Shown: positions 1-12,827 of the stretch, piece after piece
How positions within the stretch are numbered: position 1 is the stretch's first letter
How the letters are laid out: each line of letters begins with the position of its first letter
Assembly (NCBI GenBank): GCA_964019055.1
Contig: OZ025208.1
Coordinates: 560,501 to 624,500 of the forward strand
DNA: 64,000 nt
Reading direction: 5' to 3'
Origin: Anthopleura xanthogrammica
Lineage: Eukaryota > Cnidaria > Anthozoa > Actiniaria > Actiniidae
Made by a program: the position numbers and the translations under genes
The notes under the pieces: generated by a model
What the model was told of the DNA's origin: nothing
Databases searched by the model: none
Seen by the model: the letters and a program-made list of their open reading frames with translations, nothing else

Positions 1-410
1 ACTACACATCATATTTAATATGAAAATTGATAAGACACTATGAACATTAAAATATGGCCTCATGTCATGTGGAACACCAGAGTTATGCCTAACAAGTTAC
101 AAGAAACCCATTATGGAATAAAAAGCAAGAGAGCTAAAAATCCTCAGCTGTTCTTGAAGACCAATGGTATATTAAATTTATTTAGAGAATGCAACCAACA
201 ATATTCAAATATTCATTAAAAACTACATGGAAACTACAACAGAAAGTCTGAAGCAAACTATAGACAAACAATAACAAACTATGGTAACCAGCCTGATTTA
301 AGTCTAAACAAGTGCAGCAAATACCTATGAACTCATTATTTCATGGTCTTCACCTGCTGTTAGCTAAATCATAAGCCTTTATAAAGACTTAAGCTTGAGC
401 TACTGCAATA
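1..410. other. No gene seen
   Basis: AT-rich sequence without a convincing coding region or recognisable repeat. It lies left of the 64-bp tandem array. Confidence 0.5.
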
Positions 411-416
411 CTAATC

Positions 417-800
417 TTGCAGTTAATTGAAAATCTAGGGGAACACACCTAGTGTGTCCCTCCTTAATCTGTAAATAATCTTATAGTTAATTGAACATCT
501 AGGGGAACACACCTAGTGTGTCCCTCCTTAATCTGTAAATAATCTTATAGTTAATTGAACATCTAGGGGAACACACCTAGTGTGTCCCTCCTTAATCTGT
601 AAATAATCTTATAGTTAATTGAACATCTAGGGGAACACACCTAGTGTGTCCCTCCTTAATCTGTAAATAATCTTATAGTTAATTGAACATCTAGGGGAAC
701 ACACCTAGTGTGTCCCTCCTTAATCTGTAAATAATCTTATAGTTAATTGAACATCTAGGGGAACACACCTAGTGTGTCCCTCCTTAATCTGTGAATAATA
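417..800. repeat. 64-bp tandem repeat, 6 copies, with hairpin
   Basis: Six head-to-tail copies with a regular 64-base period; the TTATAG marker recurs at 481, 545, 609 and so on. The first copy differs at a few bases (TTGCAG for TTATAG), while the inner copies are almost identical, which suggests recent homogenisation. Each unit contains an imperfect inverted repeat, GGGAACACA against TGTGTCCC with CCTAG in the loop and one bulged base, so each repeat can form a short hairpin. No reading frame runs through the array. Function is unknown; it is probably a minisatellite. Confidence 0.9.
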
Positions 801-1272
801 GCAGTATACTGACTTTTGGAAAATATATAAGCTTAATGTCATCCGATATTTGTTGTATATACATTTTATTCATTGAAACTTGTTGCGAATCTGTATTGAA
901 CTCAAACCTCACAAACTATGCGTTCAACATGTGCTATCATTCCAGTCCTTGATAAATATACCAAAGAAAGTTACCTCAGGTCCAAAAATTTCCATCATTT
1001 CCTAAAAAACCACTTTCACTGCCATCTTTTTCAAGTTTCTGCTGTTTTGCCTTCCTATCCTTCCTATGTTGATAAACTCCATTTCAAAATGGCCGCCTTC
1101 AAGCCTTTGCCCGTGACACATCATCATACGTCATCATACCTCAAAACACAGCGACCCCACAGAAGGATTCGTACTGAAGTCCACCGGTCCCAGTTCGCCC
1201 TCTGTTAATTTTTTTTAAGGACACACCTCTCAAACGAATACTTTTGACAACCTGTCATTTGATTTGATATAC

Positions 1273-1280
1273 TATAAAAA
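1273..1280 (+). promoter_or_regulatory. Possible TATA box of the RPA-like gene
   Basis: TATAAAAA lies about 75 bases before the ATG at 1354. The position would suit a core promoter with a transcription start near 1300. AT-rich DNA makes this motif common by chance, so the call is weak. Confidence 0.3.
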
Positions 1281-1353
1281 GAAATGCATTCAAGTAATCC
1301 ACCCCTTGTTCCCGAAGTTATCAAACATTGTGCGTCGAAACTGTATCATAGCT

Positions 1354-3368
1354 ATGGCGAAATCAGCAAAACCAACACCAGTAAGTATTCCTTCGCTATA
1401 AAGTTTAGAATCTCGAGGTCTCATTTCAGAAACCTAACCATAATTGTATAACAGCAAACCAATTGTCGTATTTCCTCATATGATTATTTTTCTTGTTTTA
1501 TTTTTAGTTCTCAAAATCAACTACGATTGCAGAAATTCTCACTAGGTCTGCAGACAACATAACCTCTCCAAGAAAAATGAAACAAGTTCTCAAATGTGCA
1601 GTCCTTACGAAAAGCAATCTCAAGGACACACAGCGAGGCAAGATGTTTTCCATGACCCTATCCGACTTCGACACCACAACCACGATAAGAGCAATATGTT
1701 TCCAAGAACAACGCTACCAAGAATTCAACACTACAACTACCTATGACATCCAAGACTTTAAAGTAAAGAAAGGGTTTGGTGCCAGTGGGCTGGAACTACT
1801 TATTGCCGAGGACACAAAAGTCACCACATCACTATTCCAGTACACTGTGAATAAAATATGGTTTAAGGTCCATCAAATACAACGGAATGAGACTGAAAAC
1901 ATTAGGTTCCTAAACCTAAAAGCCAAAGTTCTTGCAGTCGAAGATTTGTAAGTCGTCGGCCAACACCCTACACGCATAGATAAACGTGAAATCCGTCTTG
2001 CCGACGATACAGGAGAAATTCTATTGATCTTATGGAGGGAACGTGCATCATCAATAGATTTCAAAGATGGAGATACTTTGAAAATTGAAAATGCTGTGAC
2101 TAGCGTTTTCAACAACGTTCGCCAGCTCACAACGGTACCAGATACTATCTTAACAGTCATCAATGAAGACATTGGTGCCATCCCCGCCACCTTCAATACT
2201 AAGAAGCGTTCTTATATAAACACCGTAGAAACTAACATCACTGCCTTCAGGAACTTCAAGTGCCTGGTACGCTGTTTCAATTGTAAGAAACTTATTGAAC
2301 TAAACAATACCCAGTTCAAAGCCACAGCCAATAATAGCTTCCTGATCAACTGCACGACCTGCTCTACGACATTTCTCAGTGCTACATCAAAGATCTACAA
2401 CGAGTGCCAACTTCATCTCGCAGCGATTAACCAATGGTACACCGCTAATTCTGGAGTAAGTTCTTACTTATTAATACATTTGTTATACGCACACGACTAC
2501 TTAGCTCTTTGTTTTCACCTTCATAAAATAATTTGAATTTCGAATTCAGATCACAATTGTTATATGTACTACTCAAAATACAGCGAATTGCATTTGAGCC
2601 TTTAATGCAAACATTTTACACGTTTGTTTCGATATTGAAAGTGTAGTTGTTAGCGGAAATGTTTCTAAGGGACATTTATTCCGTTCAGAAGTTATCATGA
2701 TACGCTTCCACGCTGAAAATCTTACAAAAATAAAAATTCAAGATAGACTACCTGCACCACACAACTTGTAAAAGTGCCGCGACGCCGGGACGTCGCGACA
2801 TCCAAATCGCCCGGGACAACTTTTTACTAGTCTCGGTTTGTCGCGGCACTTTGGAATGTAATCATTTTTTATCGTCTCGATCTTTCCTTGTACCAGATGC
2901 TGAGGATATCTTTCCCCTTGTAAAGCCGAGCTATCTTTGACCCTAACAGGCGGATAACCCTAGTACTAGGATTTCCCTACCTTCTTGTAAAGTAGCCCTA
3001 GTCACACTGTTCAAAAGTAAAATAGTTAACTAATTTAGGTAACATCAACTATTCAACACTTTGAGTAAATTCACTTTACTACTAAAACACTAGAAAAAAA
3101 AAAACATGCTTTCTTAATTTCCTTACAGGTACTCCAGCACATACTTCAATTTGAAACTCCTCAAACAGAACCAACACAAGATCAAGTGATCAATTTCCTG
3201 CAATCCAAATTCACCATGCGACTTGACATGGACAGAAAGATCATTGAGCATGCTGAAATTGCAACAGCCGAACAACTGGACCAGGCCCATGAAGTCCCTA
3301 ATAAAATTTCAAAGCAAAGTGACGAAATTCAGCACATGATACCCGACCTAAAGCTTAAAAGTGATTAA
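1354..3368 (+). CDS. RPA1-like OB-fold/zinc-ribbon protein gene with one in-frame stop
   Basis: Three exons: 1354-1380 (nine codons, MAKSAKPTP), 1508-2455 and 3129-3368. Both introns are phase 0 with GTAAGT donors and TTTTTAG or CTTACAG acceptors, so the frame is continuous to the TAA at 3366-3368 (about 404 residues). The first half of exon 2 reads like an OB-fold domain (ILTRSADNIT, GKMFSMTLSDFD). The middle has an RPA-like LADDTGEI segment. The end has a CFNC...CTTC pair of CxxC motifs, as in the zinc ribbon of the RPA70 C-terminal DNA-binding domain. This suggests a single-stranded-DNA-binding protein, perhaps from a mobile-element-associated RPA family. The oddity is one TAA at 1949-1951, after AVEDL and before VVGQHP, with the frame open on both sides. 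It is either a young pseudogene or a sequence error. The overlapping GTAAGT does not give an in-frame splice that I can find. Confidence 0.65.
2769..2852. repeat. GC-rich foldback in intron 2 of the RPA-like gene
   Basis: AAAGTGCCGCGAC near 2770 is matched by its inverse GTCGCGGCACTTT near 2840, enclosing about 57 bases that hold further GTCGCGAC-type palindromes. It stands out as GC-rich in an AT-rich intron. This is a small stem-loop, possibly a degraded MITE. Confidence 0.6.
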
Positions 3369-4725
3369 ATCTCCACCCAGAATTATTCCTTAGTTTGTTA
3401 TTAAGAAGAGATTTTTCCTGAAACCTTCTTACGATGTTAACAAACTACCTAGCCAAACGATATCAAAATTGTAGTTTTAGTTTACAGTTTCTGTTTCAGA
3501 TTAAAAAAACCAGTAAGTTCCGTCATCCAAAGAAAAACCCTCAGTTATGATATTCACGCTCAGCTTGTGTTTTACAAACAAGAAACATTTGAGTAACATC
3601 TGGGTTCGATAATAACAATGGACAATATAGGTTTTAATATTGTACCTTTCAGTTCTAAGTAAAAAAAAATTCACTAAGGATGTTGCATCAAATCAGCGGA
3701 GTTTTTCAGCTTCAAAAAGTTTCCATTTTTCCTATATCACATGATAAGAATAAAGTTGAGTTTTATTCCATACATGTTTACTTTATTACTAAATCCAAAA
3801 TATATATATCTCAACATATCATGTAACAACCAAACGCACCTTATTCTGATCTACTAAAACAAAAATGGCATGATTTACCTGGACCACACCTTATACCCTG
3901 CTGACAACCAGACCCAAGGACGCTCAGACAAAAACCTCTGCTCGCAGGGTACATCAAACCTACTCCACTTACATCAAGTCAGAGAATAAATGTTTACGCA
4001 AGCTCTATTTCGTTGACTGCTGTAATTCAAGACTGAGCCGAGTCAGAATTTTTAATTTATTCGTAAACAAGGATAATTCTAATCAAACCAGGAATTCTGA
4101 AGAATCAGTCATTGCTCACGGCAAATGGCTAGTTTTGAGCAATTATTTGCTCATCTTACCGTTCTAAACGAAGGATTCATGTAGTAAACAAATAATGCTG
4201 ACCTCAAGCAAACGTGTCTCCGTCAGCTCGCTTTACCGACTTTCTGTCTGCGACTTAATTACGTATGATAAAACTCGGAATGGAATCGGAATTAAGGATA
4301 TGGAAGTTGGACTTCACCAAAATGGGTATTTTCGATGATTTAGTTTTTGATTTAACTTTTTTTTCCAAAATGGCTTTCACTGTACATTTATAGTAGGCAG
4401 TCTCTCACTGTCTTTTGAAAAACGACGAAAAAAGAAAACGAGGACCTCGACAGTACGATACATCAGAAATATTAAAAACCAAATTACAGTCAGCTGATTT
4501 TATAATTGATCACTCTTTTTGCACACAGGGTGGGTCGAGGGCACCCTAGGACCCTCCCCCCTGCCCCTGGTCCCACCCGGTCCAGGTAACCCAGTGCACG
4601 CTGCCACCAGCGTCTTGTTTATTCAAATGCAAAAGTGATTTCATATACTCACAAATACTCCTACGGAGTCTATATCCGTGCGTCAAAAAGCAGCGTGAAA
4701 TGACACAAGTTTGAATATTTGGATA
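3369..4725. other. No gene seen; 3' flank of RPA-like gene
   Basis: AT-rich, with no convincing ORF. AATAAA occurs near 3749 and could serve as a poly(A) signal, though it is far from the stop. A C/G-rich stretch at about 4528-4600 is unexplained. Confidence 0.4.
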
Positions 4726-5635
4726 AGTATAGGAAATCGCACGACCTCGAGTACAATTTGGATTTTAATAGGTACGAGTAATGTTTTTTTCCTCTTAGCA
4801 TTTGCTAATAACTGCAAAAACACAATTTCAAAAATACTTTCTTTTAAAACAAGTTAGCTGGACAACATCAAAAGGGATAAAAGAGATAAATATGTCGTTC
4901 AAGTTAAAAGTTTTGAAGTACAACTTGCCGTGAACGAGTCGCCAGTGATCAGACCATGTGCTTTGGATATTATTCCCTCCTGTAGCTTGAAGAATTTCGC
5001 TGCTATTATCTTCGAATTGTGAATTATCTGAAGATTTTATTATTTCAAGACTGGATTGACAACTTAGGATCAATTAACTTGTGATAAATAGCTGAATTCG
5101 TCTCTCAACAACTACTCGACAGTTTGCCGGTAAGATTTGATCTTAACTATTTTTAAACAAAAAACGAGCCTCTACTCACTGTGTTTTTTCGCTAAACGGA
5201 AAGAAATTTGCTTTAAAACTATTGTTAGCTATTTTCTACATATTGTAGATGTGGTTTTGAATTTATTTTTCGAGAAAACCACAGAAGACAACAGGTAATA
5301 AAAAGAGAACATTCAAAGCTCCAACTCAAATTGTTTGGCGAATACTAGAAAGAAAAAACGACCTTCTACTACAAAACATGATTTATTACGTCTTGAATTT
5401 TTCTAGTAATCATAATTACAGTCCTTCCTATGTGTGTATCGAACAGTTTTCTGAAATTTTTGCATTTTAATCTATAAAACACTGATTTTTTGGGAATTTC
5501 ACTGGGGAAATTTGCCGCTTTTGGCCGTGTTTCCATAGCAACTTAATAGGTACTCCTACGGAGTACAATTAACGCTCTAATTGTACTCCCCTCGACCAAT
5601 CAGAATCGAGAAATTTAGTCGAGTGTACTATAAGT
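4726..5635. repeat. Interspersed repeat, copy 1 (pair with 15983-16407)
   Basis: The left end (AGTATAGGAAATCGCACGAC) and right end (a CTACGGAGTAC palindrome followed by CCAATCAGAATCGAGAAATT) are both repeated near 15983 and 16320-16390. The interior here is about twice as long as in the other copy. Shared ends with a variable interior point to a non-autonomous DNA element. No coding sequence was seen. Confidence 0.6.
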
Positions 5636-5639
5636 GAAG

Positions 5640-7445
5640 AAATAAGATCACATATTGCAATGCAAGCGATGCCACTTTATTATGCAACGTGCATAAAATA
5701 GTCTGTTTTCATTGCTCTATCTCTTCAAAACTATCGAGGGGTCAAGGGGTCTGACCAGTGTAAATCCTTGCCCGAAATATATTCTTTATATTTAGATAGG
5801 AATCTATATACAAATAGCGAGTGTAATTCACTATAAAATTATTTCAAAGACATATACTTTTTTTAATAGTTGTACTATCCACCAACGAGTTATGTCTGTC
5901 TTAACCGTTTAAATAATCTTTCAAACATATCACTGACGCCTCTGAAGAACGAGAACTTCAAATAATGATGTAGATTTGCATTACTTAGTTTGTTGGATCA
6001 AAAAAAAATCGTTTGTTTTATCAACGGAATTTTAAAAGTTGCCGAAATTCAAGAGCTATGATTGGTTGAAATTATCAGATCATAAGTGACCATCCTCCTC
6101 TGATCTTTCTATAACATATGTTTACTGAACAAATGAATGAAGATGAAGATGTTTACTACCATCAGTAACCATTATTAATTGTTTTTAAAACAAATAATAA
6201 ACAAGTTTAAAAATCAACAAATATTGTTTTTACTTACGCAAAGAGGCCACCTGATAGATAGATAACCACAGGACTGTTATAGGTAGCATGTGTAGAATCC
6301 ACATCTTTACAGGCATCTATTTAATAAAATCATCTTGTGAATACTGAGGTAATGTATGAAAACGACCAGCATATCAGGTATAAAATCCTATATTAAAATT
6401 ATTATAATATCATGTCATGTAATGTCATATTATATTCTATTACAAACTTAGAATCGAATATAGAGTTTCGCGTGCTGTGATTGGTCGAGCGACCAGTGAT
6501 TATGAGACGATATTCACTTCGTCTTCGGTGAATAATTGTTTAATGTTCCTATCTAGATGAGCGATCCCTCGAGATTTTATACCTAGTGAACAATTCAAAA
6601 ACATTTATCTGAGTGAGACATTAGACATCTCACGTCTAGAAAGAACAATGTTTCAAATCAGAGACAAACTAGTATTAATTTAATAATCAGACATCTCATT
6701 TCTACCTATACACCCTTTCAGTCCAGTCGCGTAGGTTTGACGCCTGTAAACGACAACGTTATTTGAATTGCCTGTATTACAGTGAGGTCACTCGAACCGT
6801 GAACAGTAGGGCGTTTTTTAGACATATTTTCTGCATTCTTTAGTAACCGACCAATTAGGTGCTAGATCGGTTTGAAGGATCGAATGTTATTTTGACACTT
6901 TTTATTGCTTCTCCTAAAGTTCTGAAAAAATTGTTGAAAACTAAAATGAAAAGACGAATAATTTTACTCAGTATCACAAAATAAGCTTGCTCAACGTGAA
7001 ATTAAGGTTTTATTCGTTATCAAACAACGCAACATGCAATTTGAACGGAAACAGTCAAGGTCAAACTTAGTCATCCATAACTTCACGGAAAAATTATGCA
7101 AATCGCGGATTGAAAGCGATACAGAAAATTCTTCAAAACAGTGTTCAGATAGCTACTCAATAGCGTTATGGCGGTTTTAAAAATGATTTTGAAAATTTAT
7201 GAGCCCTTTTGCTAAGGCTAAGAATGACAATGAAGTTTTTTGGTGGCCGCTCGTCAACGTGTAAAGTCAATGAGGCCCAGATCGTCTCATTAAAGAAACA
7301 AAATCTAGGTATGAAATCTGCTACAGGCAATGAGTAAAACCTTTATGTTTTGAGCATGGTTATTTTGTGATACTAAATAGAATATTCATGCATGTCCTTC
7401 CTATTCAGGTTTTATATCTCAGACCTTTAACAAAAGCTACAAAAA
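5640..7445. other. No gene seen
   Basis: AT-rich intergenic DNA with short fragments such as GTGATTGGTCGAGCGACCAG near 6477, which resemble element termini elsewhere in the window. No supported gene. Confidence 0.45.
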
Positions 7446-7450
7446 ATGTG

Positions 7451-7626
7451 GAACGAACGAACGAACGAACGAACGAACGAACGAACGAACGAACGAACGA
7501 ACGAACGAACGAACGGACGGACGGACGGACGGACGGACGGACGGACGGACGGACGGACGGACGGACGGACGGACGGACGGACGGACGGACGGACGAACGA
7601 ACGAACGAACGAACGAACGAACGAAT
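7451..7626. repeat. Compound tetranucleotide microsatellite (GAAC)n(GGAC)n(GAAC)n
   Basis: About 16 GAAC units (7451-7513), about 20 GGAC units (7514-7594), then about 8 GAAC units (7595-7626). The phase is kept through both switches, so one A-to-G variant appears to have spread inside an older GAAC array. Reading frames through it are open only because the repeat lacks stops. Confidence 0.95.
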
Positions 7627-9070
7627 AAATGAATAGACTACTTCAAACGATAGGTTTAACGCTTATCTAACATTCCTGTTATAAAAAGCATTCCATTATT
7701 TGCAAATATGGGAAAAAGTGAATTCTAGAAACAAAATTCTACGGCAGATACGCACACCTAAATGTGTACACAGTTGTAGAATTGATGACAATCCAACCAA
7801 TGAACATGGGTTTTCTTAATTGTAAATCGTAAAAATAATAAATGCAGTTTTGAATAAAGCAGGGGGGACGGATGCTCACCGTATTATTTCAACAGTTAGA
7901 GAAGCACAAAAGAGAAACTCTCCGAAAACGAACAACCGATATCACCCATCTTAGCGTTGTTCTCGCCGGCCCGCTATCGATGGATAAGATTCAATAAATA
8001 TAAAAGTTCCAGATTGAACACCTACTTCACACAGTGCACAATATTGTTTGATTAAAAAATCTGAAATTTGGTCCATGAAATGTTGTTTTTCTCCACTAAA
8101 ACTAGAGTTTCTACGCTTTCATTCGCTGTCGCACGCGCTCGAATGTGCGCGGGAGATGCGCAGCACCAGGGATCCGGAGCTACTAAACTTAGACTCGAAT
8201 TGTTTTTCTGTTTTCTTATACAATCAACAACAACAACAACAATAAACTTTATTTAAAGAGGGTGACGCATTAACCTATTTAGTTATCTAACTTACGGCCC
8301 TCAAAATCACAATAATAATCACAATAATAACTTGCAAAACCTTTCTTCCGTTATAATATAACAGCAAATAAACCTAGAACCAAAGACCTTAAACCATAGA
8401 TGATGATGGAATACGTTGCTATGGTAACATCAGAACCTTTCTTATGCAATGGACGTTTTTCGTCTTTTTTAATTATGACTCAGTAACCAAACGGAGAACT
8501 ATTTCGAAAAAAAGCAAATTTAAACTTTGTATCATATTCCTCAATTTAAAAAAAAAAAGAAAAAAAATTAATATAGGAAATTCGTAAAAGTCGCTTAATT
8601 TTTTTAAATTGTTCCCTATTACAGAATTTTTTAATGTTTGCTTGAGCTTTTGAAAACGTAAACCAAAACCAATATTTCAAATTTAGAGTAATTTCGCCAT
8701 ACAGTTCTGAGTTTTTTCAGTTTGAATATGAAAAAAATAGCAAATATAATTGAAACTAGTACAGTTCGACGCTGAGAGTCATCTTATTCTAACGACACTT
8801 CCTATGTCATCGTTCGTAGAGCGCTCCCGCGCCCAAAAAAAAGCCGTTTCAAGCCTCCTTAAGAATTGTATATAACTTCTAGATGTCATAATTGACCATG
8901 AACTTATTTTCGGGATCATATATATTTTATACACAATTAATGTTGCAACATTAGGAGACATACATCCGCATTTGATATAATTTCTTTCGCTGCAAAACTT
9001 CAGTCGTACAACACGTTTATTCTTTTCACACCTTCAGTATATATTATTAATTATACTGTGTGGCATTTTT
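7627..9070. other. No gene seen
   Basis: AT-rich, with a short CAA run at 8225-8243 and an A-rich run near 8547-8570. No supported gene. Confidence 0.45.
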
Positions 9071-9478
9071 GCTTCAAAAACTAATGAATAATTCATAAGC
9101 CTTTGGTCCAATTGGAACGACTATACACGTCACGTGCATTGACCATTATACCCGATAAAGTCTTCTTCATTAGTATTCTTTATATAAAGAATACTAATGA
9201 GGATAACTTTATCAGAGATAAAGGTACCTCCAAGTTTAGATGAAGAATTAGAGCCTCATCAAGGTCAGTCTCACATACGATCACCGACGACCCACGAAAT
9301 CTAGTCGACTAGCAATCCTGTCTTGACACTGGCATGCTATCTTCAAATTGTGGGAACCTCGACTGCGCATGACAGTTCCGTACAAACTTCTATCGATTTA
9401 TAAAAGTCCATGTTCGTGACATTTATGGTCGCTCTAATTGGACCAAAGGTTTGTGAATTATTCATGAGTTTTTGAAGC
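9071..9478. mobile_element. Foldback/MITE, ~408 bp, ~55-bp terminal inverted repeats
   Basis: GCTTCAAAAACTAATGAATA at the left returns inverted as CATGAGTTTTTGAAGC at the right. The arms extend about 55 bases, through CCTTTGGTCCAATT at the left and AATTGGACCAAAGG at the right. A perfect 32-base palindrome lies inside at 9168-9199 (ATTAGTATTCTT against AAGAATACTAAT). No transposase frame, so it is a non-autonomous DNA element. Confidence 0.8.
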
Positions 9479-10740
9479 TGTTCAATAAACTTGGCACAGA
9501 TCGTGTTTGATCAGGTCTAAACCTGATAAAACACTCCTGCTCGTTTATTAAACAGTACTTATAATGTGACTCAGACAAACTCTATAAGTTGAATGAAAGA
9601 GCCTCAAGTAATGTATTTCAGAATAAGACAAGTGATTATGATTGTTTACTACATTACTTTACAAAGCTTTAAATAATTTAGCTCCAAATTAGTTCTGAAT
9701 ATAATATAAGGAGATCTCGTATTACGATGCCCAAATAGCTACATAACTACAACTTGTGGTCTTAAATCCTTTAGATAGGTAGAACCTAAACTTTGCAATT
9801 GTCTCAAGGACAAAATGAGACTTTTTAAGAATTTGTTTTCGTCAAAAATTGTTTTTGTTTCCTTTATATTACCATTACTTAGCCTTCATGTGTTATATAC
9901 ATATATATATAGTAGTTCAAGCTCCACTCAGGACATAATTTTCTCTTGCAGATTTCCTCACTTTTTCCCTTTCTTCATTTATATTAAGGCCTGTCTAACT
10001 AGCTCCTTGTTTTATTTTATACCAATGTGTTATATAATGATTATTATTATCAATATTACCTCGTACAAGGATGCTGTGTCTCTTGAAGACGCACCGAGAA
10101 GCTTCCCTTCTAATGACTGCAACCAACTGTACAGAAAGAGCTTCAACTGTTGAACCGTTTCTTTTTCTCTAGGAAAGTAAGATAACAACTGATAGAAATG
10201 GACAAACTGTACCACACTAGATCAAAAGGAAACTTTCGTATATTTAGGGCAGCTGAACTTATCTGATGGGGCGTTGTTGGGTAATCTGACTTTAACAGGA
10301 AGTTAATATTAAATATTAGCCAATAGTATTGAGCATATACACCCTAGTCACCATTCCCCTTCCGAAATTGCATACAAGTGGTTACGGAATATTACTGCCC
10401 TACGGGATATTATAACAGCCATGCTTAATGTAATAAATCTATTTTCCTTCTTTCTCGACAACTTTTAGTTTATTAGCATATATATATAACAGTCATGTCA
10501 TTTCTTTTTTTCCTCTTTTCTTCTTTTCTTCTTTCTTTTTACTTTTTTGTTCTTTCTTGTTTTTTCTTTCTTTCGTTCTTTCTTTTTCTTTCTTTTTACA
10601 ATGTAAACTTAATGTTGTTTTTTCCGATTAACTACATTTTAATGAACCACTTGAGTTGATTCTGCCATCCAGAGCTATGAGCTGTTTAGTTGCTCTTTAC
10701 TATGAACTATAACTCTGACAGTTGTTTTGATGGCTAGTTT
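9479..10740. other. No gene seen; pyrimidine-rich patch
   Basis: Contains a CT-rich low-complexity stretch at about 10500-10600 and an (AT)n run near 9900. ORFs here do not resemble known proteins. Confidence 0.4.
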
Positions 10741-10747
10741 TGCTGGC

Positions 10748-11785
10748 ATATGGAATATGCTTGCTCAACATGAAATTTTCTAACACGTGCTGACAAGCAC
10801 CGAAAAATATGAATATTGAGAAACAAGATTAAAGTGAAGGAAGACGACGTCAAGCTGATTTCAATTGACAGTTCGTGTTGGTTAGTTATTCTAGTCGATG
10901 AAAATGACTACCTAAGTTCTTATTCCTAACTTCTCTGAATTGTAGCTAACCAAGCGGGTTTATGACCTTTTTTCGTCGTTATAGTAAAGTCTTAGGCAAA
11001 ATGGAATATGCTTGCTCGATATGAAAATTTCTAACACCGGCTGACAGGCACCAAAAATATGAATAATCATTTTGGTTCTCTTTGGTTTAGCTCAACTTTC
11101 ACGGAACTATCGGCACCAGCTTGTATGTCTGAAATATAATGAACAGCGTTTGATCGCAGTACTAGCGATGAAGAAAATGCATGAGAACAATTTTAAAATA
11201 CAGTAATTGTCAAAAAGGTTGTCCTTTGAAAAGTTCCACGTGATGATTTGTTTTTTCATTTTAATTCATTTTCATTTCTTTTTCTTTTCTTTTCTTTTTT
11301 TTCAACACTGGTGTTTGCTACTTAAGAACAGAGAGAAGCATTTTTTCCCCGGCCAAGTTAATCCAGCGTTTGGTGATTTATGTTTTAATGTACAGCTTGA
11401 TTCTGCGATACAGGATACAGGATCAAAGTTAACAAAGATGACGTCAAACTTGAGTTTGATTGACAGCTGCTGTTGCTTAGTTATCTTAGCCTATTAAAAT
11501 TACTTTTTCAGTTTCTAATTCCTAGTTCCCCTGAAGTTCATCATATTCATCCTGCAGCTAATCAAAAGGGTTTATAACCTAATTTTCGCAAGTGTAGTAA
11601 AGTCATAGGCAAAATGGAATATGCCTGCTCGATATGAAAATTTCTAACACCAGCTGGCAAGCACCCAAAAATATGAATATTCAATTTGGTTAAAATTTCA
11701 CTGAACCATCGGCACCAGGTTGTATGTCTAAAATATCATGAACAGTTTTTGATCGCAGTACTAACGATAGAATTCCTTGAAAATA
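10748..11785. repeat. Diverged tandem duplication, ~600-bp period
   Basis: The block with GGAATATGCTTGCTC...TTTCTAACACC...GCTGACA recurs at about 10752, 11005 and 11615. A longer block (GACGTCAA, then GACAG, TTCCTAA, TAGTAAAGTC, and a CGGCACCAG...GATCGCAGTACTA tail) occurs at 10845-11170 and again at 11435-11770. A faint further copy lies near 16460. These are old tandem copies of an unclassified element. Confidence 0.65.
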
Positions 11786-12827
11786 CATGAAAACAATTTT
11801 TGCATCCCGTGAGTCTAACAGTCACATGAGTGTTAACGTTGGTCGCAAAAGCCCTAATCAGGAAATATCAGCCAATATCATTAGCCAACATTATCCTGAC
11901 AACAACAAAATAAAGAACGACGAGAAAGACTTAAAACTAAAATATTAATTTGAAGAAAAATGAGGTATGTCCAAGAGAGCATAAATAAGAGAGGGAAACT
12001 TCTTAACACCACGCGCGCCATGTGAATGGACTACTTTGACGATGCGGCGGCCATATTGGCAGGGGGCAAATATACGAATCTTTGTTACACTTATGGCGTC
12101 GATTTAAATTAACGTTTCACGCCTAGACAACTTGACAAGGGATAAATTAAGAAGATGGGCATGAAAGAAAGACAAATAAATAAAAGTCTCTAATAGGGTT
12201 TTCCGATTTAGCGGCTTTTTTAAAGTTATTGCCAGATCTTAAATTTATTATCAATTAATGATGATTGTAATTTCGGTGATATAAGATCAATTAAGTATAA
12301 TATTCGAAGAAAAAATATGAACGTCAATAACAAATTTAGTACATGAATCGTTCAGGGTTTGATCCGCGCACCTTTCGACATCAAGGCAGCTTCTGACCAA
12401 CTAGACCAAGCGAAACAACACAATGAATGCTCCCGCTTGCAAAACGTAAAATCCGCGAAAGATATTTCAGTAATATTCTTTTTGAATATATATAAAACAA
12501 TTCTGGTATGTGGATTTGACTAGTACAGTTTTCGCTGTACTATAACTGGTCGGTGACTCAAACTTGCATGATTAAGCGAATTCAGTAAGCGAATTTGCTC
12601 TCTTTTTTTTTTTTCTTACATCCACTGTGTATCTCATTTTTTTCTTCCAAGACTCTCACATCACCAAAATGCATTGTGTTTTGGAGGCAACTAGAAAGAA
12701 AATTATTTCAAAATTCAAAACTTTTCGTGCATATGCAGAGTACTTTATTTACTATTATCGGTGTATAGCTAGTATAGCTAATTCCACACGCATGGGAAAA
12801 TGAAACGATTGGTGTATGGACTTACTA

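Noticed and set aside
918..1208. 96-residue ORF upstream of the RPA-like gene
   Set aside because: No recognisable domain. It ends just before the likely promoter of the next gene and has no splice partners, so it is probably chance.
3893..3951. TACCCTGC/GCAGGGTA stem as a Helitron-type 3' end for the RPA-like gene
   Set aside because: The loop is about 42 bases, no CTRR terminus follows, and no Rep/helicase frame is present.
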